NCBI GenBank assembly: GCA_013339765.2 | Contig: CM023449.1 | Span: forward strand, 39,588,387 to 39,652,386 | Reading direction: 5' to 3' | Length of the DNA stretch: 64,000 nucleotides | Source of the DNA: Haemaphysalis longicornis | Lineage: Eukaryota > Arthropoda > Arachnida > Ixodida > Ixodidae | Shown here: piece after piece, positions 19,339 to 30,300 of the stretch | How positions within the stretch are numbered: position 1 is the first letter of the stretch | Layout of the letters: each line of letters opens with the position of its first letter | Notes under the pieces: generated by a model | Told to the model about the DNA's origin: nothing | The model's input: the letters and a program-made list of their open reading frames with translations, nothing else | Database searches by the model: none | Made by a program: the position numbers and the translations under genes

Positions 19339-22300
19339 CATTGGCTCATTAGCCTTTGGCCGCTAATTAAGCTGAGTACGCAAAACCGGAATCAGTCTGA
19401 ACGCTTATCCGCTAGCGGTAGCTGCTACGGGGACGAGGCGACTGCCCCTCCGTACGCGAGTGTGCGTGCACCCCTCGTTCACGCAGCCCCACGGGGCAGT
19501 GCGACGGTGCAACCGCGCCCCACTGGAGCGGCGGTATACGTATTCCGGGAGAAAGGCCACAGCCGCCACTCGGAGTAGTGCACGCGAGATATATGCTTGT
19601 TGCCGTCCCCTGAGAGTAGAGCACGAACGTGGTAGTTGACGCGCTATCTCGTGCTTCGTAATATATCGAGATTCATTGTCCAAGTGTGACTTTAGCCGGC
19701 GGCGCAAAAGCGTGTGCCAGTAAAGGAGGCAAAATTGACAGCCGTTCAGTGGAGGAAGAGGGCCCAGAGTTGAGAGGGAGCGCGCGGACACCCCGCAGAG
19801 AGGGGCAGGCGCTTTTTCGCGAACTCCATGCCGCCGGAAAGCGGACGGGCCTCGGCTGTAAAATCAGGAGGGGGAAGCGATGCCCGTTGCAAGGCGGTTG
19901 TATTGAGCCGAAAAGAGCTAGTAGCCGGCCAGCAGAATGACCCGTTTTTGTCGACGGATGTGCGACGGTCTCTGGGAGACATTTTTTTTTTAGTTTGATT
20001 TTTTTTTAGACGCCGAGACGTAGCTTGTCCTGCTGCGGGCGTGCGCCGAGATGCTACTTGTCTTGTAGCAGGCGCGGGAGGGGGGGGCTGAAGTCAGCGT
20101 GTGTCGCTGACGCCCCGGGGGACTCATTTCTGCTGGACGGTGAAGGACTCGTGCTTAACTACGTGGCCACCGATGATGAGGCAATTGAACCATTCAGTGT
20201 GGTAACCCCCTAAGTCTGAGTTGCGCACTGCTGCGCTAAGCTCATGACGAACCATTCGCCGGGCATTTAGGCGGCTCCAAAGTTTTGGTAAACTGAGTCG
20301 CTCCGTGACCTGGCCCGGGACGAGGCAAGACATTTTCGCTATTGCCGGTCCTGCCATGTCTGTCAAACGGCGAGGGCGCAAGGTGGGAAGCCGCCTGGAA
20401 TTGTGAAGCCATTTGACAGTGTGCGTCCATGGCAGGTAGTCGCTTGCGATTTGAAGGGACCTTTGCCGAGAAGCAAGCTTAAAACTTATACGGTGTCACG
20501 GGCTGACTATTTGGCGCTAGAGCACAGTGGCTCTGCGCGGTGATGACAAGGCACCCAGGCTTATCCAGGCTTCTCTCGGCCAGCTCATCAATATAACGTC
20601 ACGAAGAGGTCAGTAATCATAGCACACTAAAGGGCAGGTACTTTAGCCGCCCGTGCTGACCACTTCTCTCAGTCTCAGTCAGCGCGGCCGCCCTGGCCGC
20701 CCCAGCCCATTGTGTGTGGTCAGTTTCCGCTACCCTCCAGCAAGTTGTAAGCAAATGTTTCTCTTTCTGTTCGGTTTGTAAAAGTGTGCATGTTGCGGGG
20801 CGTTGTTTGCATTACCGTGTTCCATTTTATGCCTGCTGAGGGCGAATGGTGTATTTAGTACCCATTTGTTTGGGTGATTATTTTGTGTTCTCGCTTTAGC
20901 GCACGGCAGGATAGAGTTGTGTTGACCATTTGTATATAGCGTGTAGCGTGAAGGCATTTTCTTTTTTTTTTGCTTTTTTTTACATGGTTCTGTATGGTCC
21001 GAGTGTTTGGCCTTGCTGAAGGCGTTAAGTGTTACCTTTTTTTTTTCCCGATGTAAAGTAGTGTCTCATTTATGTGTTTTTTTTTGTTATTTGTTTGGGT
21101 ACAGGAACCCTCCTTAGTCTGTGCATGTAGGACGAAGTATGTACTATGGTTCTTTTTATTTACTTCTACGTAGCGAGAAAGGCTAGCATTCTTTTGGAGT
21201 TGCTTCTTTCGGGGCGTACGGTGTTGGCGGGAGAGCGAGGGTGAGAGGGTGGAAGCTCGGTCGGTCTTCGAGGACATCCCCTGCTCCTCGCGCGCGGGGT
21301 TCGAGAAGTAATGGGCTTGTTTTTGAAAGTGTCCGATTTCGGCCGTCCGCGGCCCCTGTGTTCGGGCGAGCAGCGCGTACTGGAGGCCGTTGCGTGAACT
21401 GTGTGAAGTTGGGAGAGCAGGCCAGACTTTGGGGGACCATATACTCAATGCCAACGGGAGGTTGTGTTTTCCTGGAAAACGCGGGCCGGGCGTATGCTAC
21501 GAGTGGGGCGCACCGCGTTGTGGCGAAGGAACTTGGCCCCGGTGGCACGAACGCTGTAACGCGCATAGGATGTTCGTTGGTGCGTGTGGTGTGTGCCTCT
21601 GCCGGCTTCAGCGAACCCAACGGTGCATTCGTGAGTGGTGTCTGCTTCATCCCGTGCGCCCGCGGTCACGTGGTGCCTCGTCAGTGTGGTGAAGGGTCCG
21701 TGTGCATAGACACCGACGGATGAGGAGGGGGTTTTCCGCACAGTGAACTTGACCGGGCCATTAACAGCTGTGCTGACTCGGGGGTCAACGGCATGTACCC
21801 CCTGCGTGCCGCCTTCAGCGGGCGAACGTGGCCGGGCTGCCCTGCACCGACGAGGGCGGGACTGGCGGCCAGTTGCGCGTTGCGGCATAGGTGCCTTCTC
21901 CAGATGCGGACAATATGGTAGTGTCGTCGGAACTGCACCATGCGTCATCGGCACCACGGCTGTCGTCAGGCAGCTGCCTCGCTCGCTCTGGGCGGCAGCC
22001 ACCGCCAGCGACGGGTCATCGCTCTTTGGCGGGGCTCTCATCGGGTGCCACGCGAGGTCTACACCTGAGCAGCGCCCTCGCGGTCATCATACCTGCCGGC
22101 TGGCTGCTCAAGCCGCATTTCCTCCTGGCTGGTACCCCCCTTCACGGAGCTGCTGTCTCGACGCTACGGTGAGGTCGTTCCGGCACTGGTGCCCACCATC
22201 TTCCGTTTCTTGATTGACCACAACGGACGTTCCCCCTAAAAAAAAAAAAAAAAAAAACTTCCGTGCTCCCAACCGCGGAACTTTGCACAAGCCCCGCAGA

Positions 22301-22759
22301 TCCGCGTCTCCTGAATTTGTAGAAATATTATTTTCGTAGCTCAGCGTAGTTTCTAGCATACCTGTGTCTTCTCTTTTGCCCTGATTCTTTATAGTCGTAG
22401 TGTGTGCTCTTTTTGTAACCCTATGTAGCATAGTATCGCACCGCATGTATATATTATTAGCACTATTGTTCTTATTATAGTATCGCGATAACTGTAATCA
22501 TTGTAAATATCAATAGCTCCATTTTGTGTTTGCATGTGTAACCCATTACTATGTAAATATGTAGCTCAGTGTCGCGTGTAGTTTTCCTGTGTGTATCATT
22601 CGTGCTGGAGGGGGGTAGTGTTGGTAGTGTAGTTTGTAAATATTTTGTATGGGCTGGGGACTGGGACTGCCCTGTGCATGCATTCTTTTCTACTCTTTGC
22701 CGTCTTTTGCATGCCTGGGCGATGGCCGGTCAACTCTTCTCAGACCGGCGAGGGCATTT
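19339..22759 (+). other. internal region without recognised genes
   Basis: Open frames are short; the longest plus-strand ones are 21241-21723 (160 codons) and 21743-22213 (156 codons), cysteine-bearing but not recognised. They could be leftovers of a coding region or chance GC-rich frames. A and T homopolymers occur at 19981, 21036 and 22239. No zinc knuckle, D-T/S-G, YxDD or D,D35E motif was found. Confidence 0.55.
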
Positions 22760-22772
22760 AAGGAGAGGGGAG
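22760..22772 (+). promoter_or_regulatory. polypurine tract of LARD-like element
   Basis: AAGGAGAGGGGAG directly precedes the 3' LTR, as expected for plus-strand priming. Confidence 0.88.
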
Positions 22773-23740
22773 TGTGGGGATCCTGACGCCCAGGCCATTG
22801 CGCGATCACTGGGTTTGTGCCATCACGGGCGCTTTTCCCCTCTCTCCTCCGAAATTCCGGCTCGTCTTGGCGCCTCTGTGTAGAGCCGAGCCGTCTCTCA
22901 AACTCTTGCGTGAGGTGAAGCCTGCAGAGACCGTTGCGGCGATAAAACACTGTCACGCAGCGGGCGCTCCGCCCTGGTAGCGGAGCTAACCTCACCTCAT
23001 TGGTCCGTTTGAACGAGGCCCGAACCCGACTCTCGCCGGGACGCGAACGCGCGCCCTGCGCGGGGGTCCGTTCGGGGGAGACGCTTCCAGGACGCCGAAG
23101 GCGTTGGCCGAAGGTATGTGACGCTTTCTTTACCAGCCGGCTGCCACTCTGTGGCGCCGGCGAAAGCCCACCAGCCCTTCCGGCTGCGGCCCGTGCCTAA
23201 GGCTGCTCCTGTTGTCCCTACGCTTGCATATAGTAAGGCCGTACCTACCACTCGACGAACACGCCGTGCGGTACGCGCCTGTGAGCGAATGGGCCCCGTC
23301 TCCCTCGCTGCTGCGAGCCGATCCGGCCAGCACGGCGATGCGCGCGCGCACAACGTGCGAGCACCCCGGAATTTGCCCTGACAGAAGAGCCCACTGGCTC
23401 TGCGCCGACGTAACGTGCGCACTTGCGCGTGGCGCCCCATCGCCCCTTTCACCTAACGGGAAGTACGTACCTGTACTGTAAATTGTGTAATTTGGACTGT
23501 AAAATAGGTGACTAGAACGTTAGTATAAAATAAACGTCTTCCCTCCGTACCCTGGGCATATTCCTTTGTCGCGCCTTTCTCCACCTGCCCAACAGAGGCG
23601 GTGTTAAGTTGGCGCGACGGCGTTTCAGTATCGTGAGCGTGCTCAAATAGCTCGAACCCGCGGTGGTTCCTCGCAGTGTGCATGAATGCCTGCCTTGTGC
23701 AAAGCTAGCGTTATGCATATTGTGAGGTAGAGAGACCACA
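22773..23740 (+). repeat. 3' LTR of LARD-like element
   Basis: 968 bp. Relative to the 5' LTR it lacks one C (CACGGGCGC versus CACGCGGCGC) and has one extra A (AAAATAAACG), which also creates an AATAAA signal. Confidence 0.92.
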
Positions 23741-23913
23741 CGTTCAAGTTTTCAAAAAAAAGTTGAAAATTTGTTGCAGGGTCTCTTTGACGAGTATACC
23801 TGGAATCATTTTCAAAGTATACAGCTAGAGTTAACTTCTTCCTCAATCATCCCTTGTTTTTGAGATAATGCCTGGTGACGCATTACGTGTACACGGTGAC
23901 GTTCAGCACCGAA

Positions 23914-25860
23914 CCGCCGCCGTCCGCATTCCGCCGCCGTCCACATAGCAACAGCTGCGGGTGCGCGCGCTCCTCGTCTTCCTTGGCAACGGGGGGAGAT
24001 GGGCGCGCGCTGCCTGGCCGCTGACATGGCACATACCCACGTGGGGATTGGCCAGGAATCTCCTCGTCTTCCTTGGCAACGGGGGGGAGATGGGCGCGCG
24101 CTGCTGGCCGCTGACATGGCACATACCCACGTGGGGGATTGGCCAGGAATCGGGCGTGAGAAGGGCTAATGCACCCGCTTAAAGGAGTACTGACACGAAA
24201 TTTCAAAGCTGAGATCCGCTCTAGCAATCAAGTACAACGACAACACAAATAGGTGTCTGTGAATATTGTCCGTAATTAGTAATACACGCGTACCGAACGC
24301 GCTGGAATTCGATTTGCTGACTTTAGACTGTGCACCTCGTCCTGTTCGAGTGCTTCCTCGGGGTTGTTCTTGCTTATAATTCATTGGGAGCTCAAGTTGG
24401 CGCCACTAAAACTTTATGAAGTAAAATAGCCCTTCGTTCGTCCCTGCACTCGTAACAAAATTAGTAATGGGTATATCAAAATATTTAAAATAATCTCTTC
24501 TTTGTTCCCGATCACCATGGATTTAGATCAGGCCCCTCAGGCTCGTATGATATGGATTACTCAAAACGCCTTATATAAAGTTTACGCCTTTTATTAAGCA
24601 AGTTATTATCTAATGAGCTGCCAGGTAACGTTTATCTTGAGCTTCAAAATTGTCTAACTGGATAATTGCGGAAAGTTGTTATCAATGGCGCTGACTCGAC
24701 AGACATTTCTGTACCATGTGGCGTACCCCAAGGGTCAGTTCTTGACCCACTCTTCTGGGTTTCTATAAATGCTATAGGCATGGGCATAACGTCACACATT
24801 AGACGTATTGCCGATTCATTTTGTTTTATACAGGGAAAGTAATGTTGATAGTGATAGCGTCTCTTCGCAGTGTAATTTGGAGAAATTTTCATTTGGCAAC
24901 GGCTCACCAAATTTTTTTTTTAAATTGCGAAAGTTTGCTCTGCAGCATAAAACTTGAACGCCTGCAAATGAAGATACGCTCAATTGTGTTGCAAAGGTGA
25001 ACATTTGAACGTTCAATATTGCTTATAGAACAGGGAGATTCATGATTTAATAAAAGCTGAATATTATGAGTCGTTTTTTCGCATGATTTAACTTGAAACC
25101 GCAACTTTGACTCGCATGCAGTTTGCACTTTCATCGTTGACACTTTGACTTTGATTGCAGCGGCGTTGACTTTCGCACTTCGTCATTTGGTTTTCGCACG
25201 CAAGAAAGCTTCGCGTTTCAGCCACCGTCGTCTCTAGACGCAGGGAATTCGGATTTTTTTCCGAGACATGCAAACCACTTATACGGAATAACACGCCCGC
25301 CACGCTGCGACTCTGACGTATATGGCGGCGGCATGCAAAAGCACATTTTATACGTGGTACCATGACAAAAAAATTCCCCGCATTTACCCGAGGGGAAGAA
25401 TGTGAAAGTACGAATGCAGGAGTTGAATTTGCGCGGTTCGGTAATGTTCGCGAAAGAGAGATCACACACACACACACACACAACTACAAAGAAAGAAAGA
25501 TGCATTTATTCACAGACACCTATTTGTGTTGTCGTTGTACTTGATTGCTAGAGCGTATCTCAGCTTTGAAATTTCGTGTCAGTACTCCTTTAAGCGGGTG
25601 CATTAGCCCTTCTCACGCCCGATTCCTGGCCAATCCCCCACGTGGGTACGTGCCATGTCAGCGGCCAGGCAGCGCGCGCCCATCTCCCCCCCGTTGCCAA
25701 GGAAGACGAGGAGATTCCTGGCCAATCCCCCACGTGGGTATGTGCCATGTCAGCGGCCAGGCAGCGCGCGCCCATCTCCCCCCGTTGCCAAGGAAGACGA
25801 GGAGCGCGCGCACCCGCAGCTGTTGCTATGCGGACGGCGGCGGAATGCGGACGGCGGCGG
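23914..25860. mobile_element. foldback element with ~350-bp arms
   Basis: Arms 23914-24265 and 25507-25860 are inverse complements with few changes, separated by 1,241 bp. Each arm contains two tandem copies of a roughly 105-bp unit (TCTTCCTTGGCAACGGGG, GGGCGCGCGCTGC, CTGACATGGCACATACC, ACGTGGG, TTGGCCAGGAAT), then AAAGGAGTACTGACACGAAA and an inner AT-rich part. No target duplication could be fixed. The interior holds a LINE RT fragment and a CA repeat. Long, internally repeated arms are typical of foldback elements; an inverted duplication is the alternative. Confidence 0.75.
24600..24840 (+). pseudogene. CR1/Jockey-like RT fragment inside the foldback element
   Basis: The plus strand encodes VVINGADSTDISVPCGVPQG followed by SVLDPLFWVSINAIGMG and ITSHIRRIAD. 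This is the conserved GVPQGSVLGPLLF-IYIND and FADD block of a LINE reverse transcriptase in degraded form (IADS where FADD is expected). Stops follow at once. Only this domain fragment remains. Confidence 0.8.
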
Positions 25861-26009
25861 ACGCTTCAGGCTCGCTTAAGAAGTGCATTCGCACTTAAAA
25901 AAAATTCACGCATCTCCACGAAGTGAATGATGACGAGTGGGCGAAGCACTGGGGATCGTTCTTGCCGTAAATATCACCCGTGGCAATGCCAAATCGCGCA
26001 TGTAAATGA

Positions 26010-26190
26010 GTGACAACGCGTGTGTACTGTATATACAATTCCAAGCCAATCCAATCCGATACAATTCAATTTAATCCAATCCCATCTAATCCATTTCATT
26101 CCAATTCAATCCAATCCAATGCTCCTCGCGCATGCGCAACACTGTGTACACGGACACCGAGCCCCGGACAAAGCGAGGTCCTAAGGTGCT
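26010..26190. repeat. CCAAT-rich tract with dispersed-repeat flank
   Basis: Variants of the pentamer CCAAT run from about 26040 to 26120 and are followed by GCTCCTCGCGCATGCGCA. The same combination occurs in the repeat at 62128-62521, so this is probably a fragment of that family. Confidence 0.6.
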
Positions 26191-27084
26191 GCGCCCCTTC
26201 GAGCAGCAGCGATCAAACGGTGTGCGCAAAAACATCACGATTTATGTCCTGCGACAGCCTTCAAAGAGGTCAACTCGTCAGTAAGAGAACGCAGTTGTTT
26301 TCCCATCAAATTTCCTAACCTCTTCAAATTCTTCAGATAAAGGGGATACAATACTCGTCGTACCACTCGGAGCGATCTGAGGCCAGCGTTAGCAAGTGAC
26401 ACTCAAGTCAGTAAACAAAGGATTTTGTTTTTAGCTTTGACATTGCAGGGCGTCTCTGGATCAGCGAAACCAACGCAGCTTTGCAGCCTCAGATCGCTCC
26501 TACGAGAGCGTTGCTTGGGTGCTGACGTGTTCGTTCTTGTATGCCCAGCGGCCCGAAGCGACGACACAAGCTCAAATCAAAATGCTGACACGCTGAATGA
26601 TAGTTCATTAAAAAAAATGGCTGTGGCTTGGCTCAGCTAACCTTGGATATGCAAAGCGAAAGCTTGGCCTCTTCTGGTTGAGTCTTGGTTTCTGTTGGTT
26701 AACCTTTGATGTAGCTGCATTGCCGACCATGGCTCAAAGCTCCTCGGTCCCGTGCAGCGCTCAAAGAAGGACATCCGGCGAACGCGGTGTTCTTTCACGG
26801 CGAACGCGGCGTTCCTCTTTCACAGCGAACGCGTCGCAAGATGAGGCGCTTAGCCCGAGGCGACCCAGCGATGCATGCGTGGGAGGTTGCGGGTTTGGTC
26901 GGCTGCCAATCAGCTGAGCGGCCTCTTCCGTCGCGGCCACCGCCGCTACGTGAGCAGAACGACTGAAAGCGGTGCCTTATGTGCAGCGGGCCCGGGGAAT
27001 CACGCGACGCACTTGGCAAAAGGCTAACTTGCGCATCCTCCGCGAAACCGCCTGTTGAAAGTAGTAAAGCTTTGCTTTAATACT
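26191..27084. other. unassigned stretch
   Basis: Short cysteine-poor open frames only; GC-rich around 26740-27000. Nothing recognised. Confidence 0.4.
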
Positions 27085-27537
27085 CTTTTGTCCCGTTAAT
27101 AATTATACCAATTTTATTGCAAATTCAAGAAAATAATCGAAATAAATGAGAAAACTAACCAACCAGTGGCGACTCCCCTGCCACTTTGCGGCAATTTTTC
27201 TATGACGTCATAGAGTCTTGCTTGTGTGACTGGCGGTGGCCGACCTAAGCCAGCACCAAGGGTCGATTTTATTGGGGCTTCTAGTTCCGTTTGATCACAT
27301 TGCGCGAGTAACGTGCAGTTAACACACTTATAACTGTTTTTAGTTCTGGCCCATACAACGTCACTCCTTTTCCATATTATGTCGATGTGGCGCGAAATTC
27401 GAATGTTTTGTAATATTTCTTGCATTTTTTCCCCCTCAAAAAACTTCTTTCATGGCTGGAATGAAGCTGAGTGAGTTACCAAAGGCTGGTTATCTCCAAC
27501 TGCACGAAGTTCTATTTTGTTTTCGTGGCCGCTCCAA
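27085..27537 (+). mobile_element. TTTTGTCTTCAT-ended MITE family, copy A
   Basis: Shares ordered blocks with 30301-31797 and 38980-39800: CTATGACGTCATAGAGTCTTG, GGGGCTTCTAGTTCCGTTTGATC, GTGCAGTTAACAC, TGGCGCGAAATT, GGAATGAAGCTGAGTGAG and the end TATTTTGTTTTCGTGGCC. It lacks coding capacity. The left terminus is diverged. Confidence 0.65.
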
Positions 27538-27934
27538 GCAGTCTCACCGAAGAAAGGGCACGGCGTAAACGCTTTCTCTATTTCCGTTCAGTCATTTGGC
27601 GCACTATCGCGTTTATTCGCCTCGGCAGTAAGCGCCCGGAGGAATTGGTGGTGAAGTTCGGCAGCCACAACATCGTTGAAGACGAGACGGGGTTCAGATT
27701 TGCAGCGTGGATATCATCGCAAGGCACAACGTAGGTGATTTTTAGCCACCATTTGCTTCGTAACATACAGCGAATAAAAAGCGAGAAGGCCACAGAAGCT
27801 TACCAAAAATGGATGAGATGTTTCGGTTGGCTTCTCGAAAATGTTAACTTGAAAGCGCGATATAAACTCAGCCAAGTTGAAAGATGCAGAAGGAAGCCCA
27901 AGGTTCACTAAGCAGCGGTATCGTACTTACGCAA
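27538..27934. other. unassigned stretch
   Basis: No recognised gene or repeat. Confidence 0.4.
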
Positions 27935-28145
27935 GATTTTGCGGACTAAAAACTAAACCAAGCCTTAGTTCCAAAATCTAAAACCAAGTTGTAGTTTTAA
28001 AAACTAAAGATTTTGTGGAATAAAAACTAAGACCAAGTTTTAGCATAAAACTAAAACCAAGTTGTAGTTCTAAAAACTAAAACTTGGTTTTAGTTTTTAG
28101 TTCGCAAGATAATAAGTTTTAGCACTAAAACTTGGTTTTAGCATA
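27935..28145. repeat. AT-rich mixed direct and inverted repeats
   Basis: ACTAAAACCAAG and its inverse CTTGGTTTTAGT recur several times in about 200 bp, so the strand can fold into several alternative hairpins. It lies about 270 bp upstream of the first visible protease exon, within what is probably an intron. Confidence 0.8.
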
Positions 28146-28415
28146 ATTTCGCTGTTTTATTTCACCTTCGCACTATAAAAAAACCTTCACTGTTACTACG
28201 GGAGGAGTATGCGTTAGCCTAGATTACCCACCGCAGATAGTCTTCGCTCTTAGTTTTGGGAGATAAAAGATTGTTGACAGTGAAACGTTTCGATAAAATG
28301 CAGTAAAAAATTGAATTAAAAGTGTTGATAGCCAGAGAAGTAACGGATTTTGTGACAAGTACAGAGCAGACGAGCGAACGAACGAGAGACATGTCCGCGA
28401 TTGCCTCGCCCGCAG

Positions 28416-28578
28416 TGGTACCTTGGTGGGCGCAACATGACCAACGACGTGGCGGTGCTGAAGCTGACGCTACCGGTGAACTTCACGGACCACGTGCGAC
28501 CAGTGTGCCTGCCCGGACCAGGAGAGACGCTTCCCCTGGGCACTACCTGCTACACCACGGGCTGGGGAACCACTCGGG
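28416..28578 (+). CDS. serine protease (S1 family), exon with catalytic Asp
   Basis: The acceptor CTCGCCCGCAG precedes 28416 and the donor GTAAGC follows 28578 (phase 1). The 54 codons include NDVAVLKLTLPV, which holds the catalytic aspartate (Asp102 of chymotrypsin numbering), then RPVCLPGPGETLPLG and TTCYTTGWGTT, the conserved C-x-TGWG block. It joins in phase to the exon at 31871. The exons with signal peptide, activation site and catalytic His were not found upstream in the window, so the gene is partial or its first exons are far upstream. Secreted arthropod proteases of this fold act in digestion, haemolymph cascades or saliva; the role here is not known. Confidence 0.9.
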
Positions 28579-29626
28579 GTAAGCTGCAGAGCTGGACTTT
28601 TATCAGCGTATATCAGGGCAACCCCTTCGAGTGAAGGATGGATCGTGCTTAAAGAGTCGCCGCTGGGAGTAGAGATGTGAGCGGTTGAACAAAAAAGCAT
28701 AAAAAACAAGGTTTTTTTTCGTTTTCTGAAACCAGGGTAACATTGAAAAAAAAAACACAGAGCTTCTCCGGGAAATTCATTTTGATGCAACCAATCTGCA
28801 GAGAGGGAAATGCTTTGTAAAATCTATGCCTTGACGTGAAATAGTGCGCAGATTTTGACAGCGAAGGCTCTTCTGGGGTTTTTGTGATGCAGCATGAAAG
28901 AATTATATTTCTTTCAGAGTAAACGAAAAAAAAAATTATCGGGCACTTAAGTCTATTAAGTGATTTGAAGGCAAAAACCAGCTATTATTGAAGACTTCTT
29001 CACTCCTCCATCGTGTTTGCGGTGCGGTCATGTTCACCTCTCATGCGGCAGGCGTCCGGATAATTGTTGTTCCATCCCGGCACGGTACATGATTAGTGCT
29101 GTAGTTACCACACTTCGCTGCGGCTCTTCGCGACCCGGGTTCCAATCGCAGTTGAACCCAAATAAGATTTAATATATGTTTTTTACATCTTTATTTTTAC
29201 AGCGGCCATAATTTGGTTTCATTCGTATAGTCGCCAGCAACTACGGTCCCTTTTTGTGTTTGATAAGACGTCTAAGGGTTCTGCCTTAAGGAGTATGTCA
29301 AAGTTTTAATAGATATGTGTGGAATCATTTTTTTTCAAATTGTTTTAGTTTTCTAAGGAAAAAAACATAAAAAAACTTCTTTTTTCACCCCCCTCCAAAT
29401 TTTATGAAAGCTTACATCTCTAGATAGGAGGCCACAAGGCTGGTGTGAGTGACCACGTTTAGCGCTAGACAGGCGTCACCTTTCGGAGGCTCAAATAAAT
29501 GGTGTCTCTACTAGTTGCATCCTTCTTATCTACACGGTGTCGCTTTAAGCCAGATACAGGTCTCAATAAACAGTGGCTGCCTGGGTTTTGTTTTCAGTCT
29601 TGGGGAACAAGGGATGGCGGCAAATA

Positions 29627-30121
29627 TACCGTATTTTCGCGATTCTACGTACCCTCTCCTACTTTCTGGAAGAGAAACTGGAAAAAAGAAAGTTCGCATG
29701 CGAATCTAAGCACCCCCTTTTCTGAGTAACCATCGCAACGTGGACTTCAGACGTGTGGGAGCTGGCCCGAGTTGACAATGCGTCCAAGTAGTTTATGAAG
29801 TTTTCAATTACAAACCACTTCAACGGAACAGAAGACGACCTGCTAGGGGATACTCAAAGCGGTGGCCCAAGCGACAATGGACTCGAGTGGTAGTGAAGGT
29901 GATTGAGTGTCAGACGTAAGCGGTGGGTTCCCTATCTGTACCTATTTTCTCTAATGCTTGCCAAATAAAACATTATTCCTCCCTCCCAGACTCGTAGAGG
30001 TACGGCTGCGAAAAAAAATGGCGGGGGGGTTTGCATCGAAGCACCCCCCTCACTTTGGGTATCGCGATTCTAAAAAAAAACGGCGGGGGGGGGGGGTGCT
30101 TAGAATCGAGTAAATACGGTA
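29627..30121. mobile_element. CCGTATTT-ended element, copy 1
   Basis: Ends are TACCGTATTTTCGCGATTC and TTAGAATCGAGTAAATACGGTA, inverse complements with changes, with TA at both edges as in TA-target (Tc1/mariner/pogo-like) elements. The inside has GCATGCGAATCTAAGCACCCC and GTAGAGGTACGGCTGCGAAAA. It is a non-autonomous copy; the 61718-62647 copy shares the same order but holds an extra insertion. Confidence 0.75.
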
Positions 30122-30300
30122 TGTGAGGGAATTAGGCCACGCATATCTCGCGTACAAGCTGTTTAAGAGTTATGAATAACTTGGCTGTGGTTGTAATTAT
30201 ATCAACAGCTTTTAATCAATAAAAGCATGGGTTGTTATAACAATATCTAATCGCTTAACTTCGGCGTGATGCCTCATAGGTACGTTCCCTCTTCCGTTAA

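Larger units (their letters stand above)
18350..23740 (+). mobile_element. young non-autonomous LTR retrotransposon (LARD-like)
   Basis: Two 968-bp LTRs (18350-19317 and 22773-23740) differ only by two compensating 1-nt indels that I can see. They begin TGTGGGGATCC and end GAGACCACA. A primer-binding site lies three bases after the left LTR and a purine tract ends at the right LTR. The target duplication CGTT is at 18346-18349 and 23741-23744, confirmed by the empty copy at 10356-10815. The 3,455-bp interior has no gag, protease, RT or integrase motif; its longest frames are under 200 codons. Large LTRs, intact cis signals and no pol make this a LARD-like element that must be mobilised in trans. 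Orientation is plus, from PBS and PPT positions. Confidence 0.9.

Noticed and set aside
27935..28145. bacterial-style terminator hairpins
   Set aside because: The context is eukaryotic and the hairpins are part of a repeat cluster.
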